From positions 248,001 through 312,000 of the forward strand of contig NZ_CYSF01000006.1 in the NCBI RefSeq assembly GCF_001458435.1: a stretch of 64,000 nt of DNA, in the 5' to 3' direction. The position numbers and the translations under genes were made by a program. How positions within the stretch are numbered: the first letter of the stretch is position 1; every line of letters begins with the position of its first letter. This document shows, one piece after another, positions 63,370 through 64,000 of this stretch. The notes under the pieces are model-generated. The model ran no database searches, had not been told where the DNA came from, and saw only the letters and a program-made list of their open reading frames with translations. The stretch comes from Thalassovita mediterranea (lineage in GTDB: Bacteria; Pseudomonadota; Alphaproteobacteria; Rhodobacterales; Rhodobacteraceae).

Positions 63370-63429
63370 ACATGTCATCCAAATTGACAGACCAAAACAC
63401 ACGAAAGCTATGCCAACAGGGAGAGAGCA

Positions 63430-64000
63430 ATGGCTTCAACTTTGACAATGATCATCACATTCGGAATTTTACTGGCGCTAGCGCTGGTAGCGTTCTGCGT
63501 GGTGAAGTGGTGGAACCTGCGCGCCGTTGGCGTGACACCGGTGCCGCTGTTCACCTTTATCGCGATCCTGTTCACCTCCGGCCTTGATGTCGGACTGATC
63601 ATGTTTCCGCTAGGGGAATTTCCGACCTACGCAGATCCAGCCAATGCAGCTGACTATGGGTTCACCAATCCGCTGGCGATCGAGTTCGGTTTTTGGGGGT
63701 TTCTGATCTGGGGGTTCTATTTCCTGACCAGTTTCTACTTCTGTGTGGTTGAACCACGCGTGAAGTTCTTTGACATTCCGCTGGTGAAGCTGCTGAACAA
63801 CATCGTGATCATCGGCACCTGTGCCTTCACCGCCAGCCTGTTTCTTGTTTACCTGCCATTCTACATTCCTGAAATCGGCGACGGCGAAACCGTGATCACC
63901 ACTTTCTACGTGATCGTGTTCTGCGTCATTCTGGCCGCAGCCTATTCCAGCACCGACCTAAAATTTGTGCGCGTGCTGAGTGTTGGATCAACGCTGATGT
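63430..64000 (+). CDS. BCCT-like transporter, 3' part outside window
   Basis: The plus strand from the ATG at 63430 (GGGAGAGAGCA upstream) reads 190 codons without a stop. About five membrane helices are visible (about residues 5-23, 37-57, 88-108, 128-148 and 155-175). The segments TSGLDVGLIMFPLGEFPTYAD and IEFGFWGFLIWGFYFLT (landmarks) resemble the atypical choline/betaine transporter group annotated as BCCT in roseobacters, and adjacency to a BetI-like repressor fits. Final identification needs the missing C-terminal two thirds. Confidence 0.6.
   Translation, partial: MASTLTMIITFGILLALALVAFCVVKWWNLRAVGVTPVPLFTFIAILFTSGLDVGLIMFPLGEFPTYADPANAADYGFTNPLAIEFGFWGFLIWGFYFLTSFYFCVVEPRVKFFDIPLVKLLNNIVIIGTCAFTASLFLVYLPFYIPEIGDGETVITTFYVIVFCVILAAAYSSTDLKFVRVLSVGSTLM

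Overview
The window looks like chromosomal DNA of a marine Roseobacter-group alphaproteobacterium (Rhodobacterales). Evidence: G+C-rich codon use, the form I coxMSL CO dehydrogenase cluster, a stand-alone ctaD followed by a DUF2244 gene, glyQ and glyS separated by a small anchored protein, an imuA-imuB-dnaE2 cassette, two candidate CtrA boxes and an exact FnrL-type box. I found no insertion sequence, prophage, integrase, CRISPR array or rRNA. One tRNA (Leu, anticodon GAG) is present.

Layout. 1-2.5 kb: a GntR-controlled catabolic-looking locus, with a DUF1185 protein and an alpha/beta hydrolase leftward and a GntR regulator, a DUF1330 protein and a carboxymuconolactone-decarboxylase-like protein rightward; a perfect palindrome lies between. 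2.5-5.7 kb: a light/DNA-repair locus with a DUF2256 zinc-ribbon peptide, a photolyase/cryptochrome and a divergent FAD protein whose domain order appears inverted. 6-8.2 kb: a sulfide module (DsrE-like protein, Tat-exported type II SQR-like oxidoreductase, small membrane protein). 8.3-17 kb: a CO-oxidation locus (MHYT-LytTR regulator, coxM-S-L-D-E-F, an undescribed 30-residue Cys-containing ORF, coxG). 17-22.5 kb: the mutagenic translesion cassette dnaE2, imuB, imuA on the minus strand. 22.6-28 kb: an outer-membrane beta-barrel protein, an MFS transporter translationally coupled to a histidine kinase, and a convergent LuxR-type response regulator.

28-39.7 kb: tRNA-Leu, lipB, membrane proteins, a LytTR regulator, an AraC regulator with a DMT exporter, argC, cytochrome c, ctaD, DUF2244, yqeY and carA. 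39.8-48.4 kb: a membrane glycosyltransferase with an MshE-N-like domain, a GntR regulator, a HAD phosphatase, a UbiH-type hydroxylase, a class V aminotransferase, two overlapping Lrp/AsnC genes and ilvC. 48.4-57 kb: two paralogous DMT transporters around a small hypothetical protein and a hemerythrin-domain protein, then folP, a FolB fusion, a SleB-type wall hydrolase and a divergent PPDK. 57-64 kb: glyS, an anchored spacer protein, glyQ, a secreted trypsin-like protein with apparently lost catalytic residues, and a BetI-like TetR gene divergent from a partial BCCT-like transporter.

How the genes fit together: CO oxidation and sulfide oxidation would feed electrons to the respiratory chain that ends in the ctaD oxidase with its cytochrome c donor, a lithoheterotrophic energy supplement typical of roseobacters. 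The parts most worth pursuing are the inverted-domain photolyase-like protein, the 30-residue peptide inside the cox operon, the SYRCSFR form of the CoxL active-site loop, the MFS-kinase/antisense response-regulator unit, the FolB/amino-acid-kinase-like fusion and the SPOR/peptidoglycan-binding pseudoprotease. All functional calls rest on reading the sequence and on family knowledge; no database search was run.
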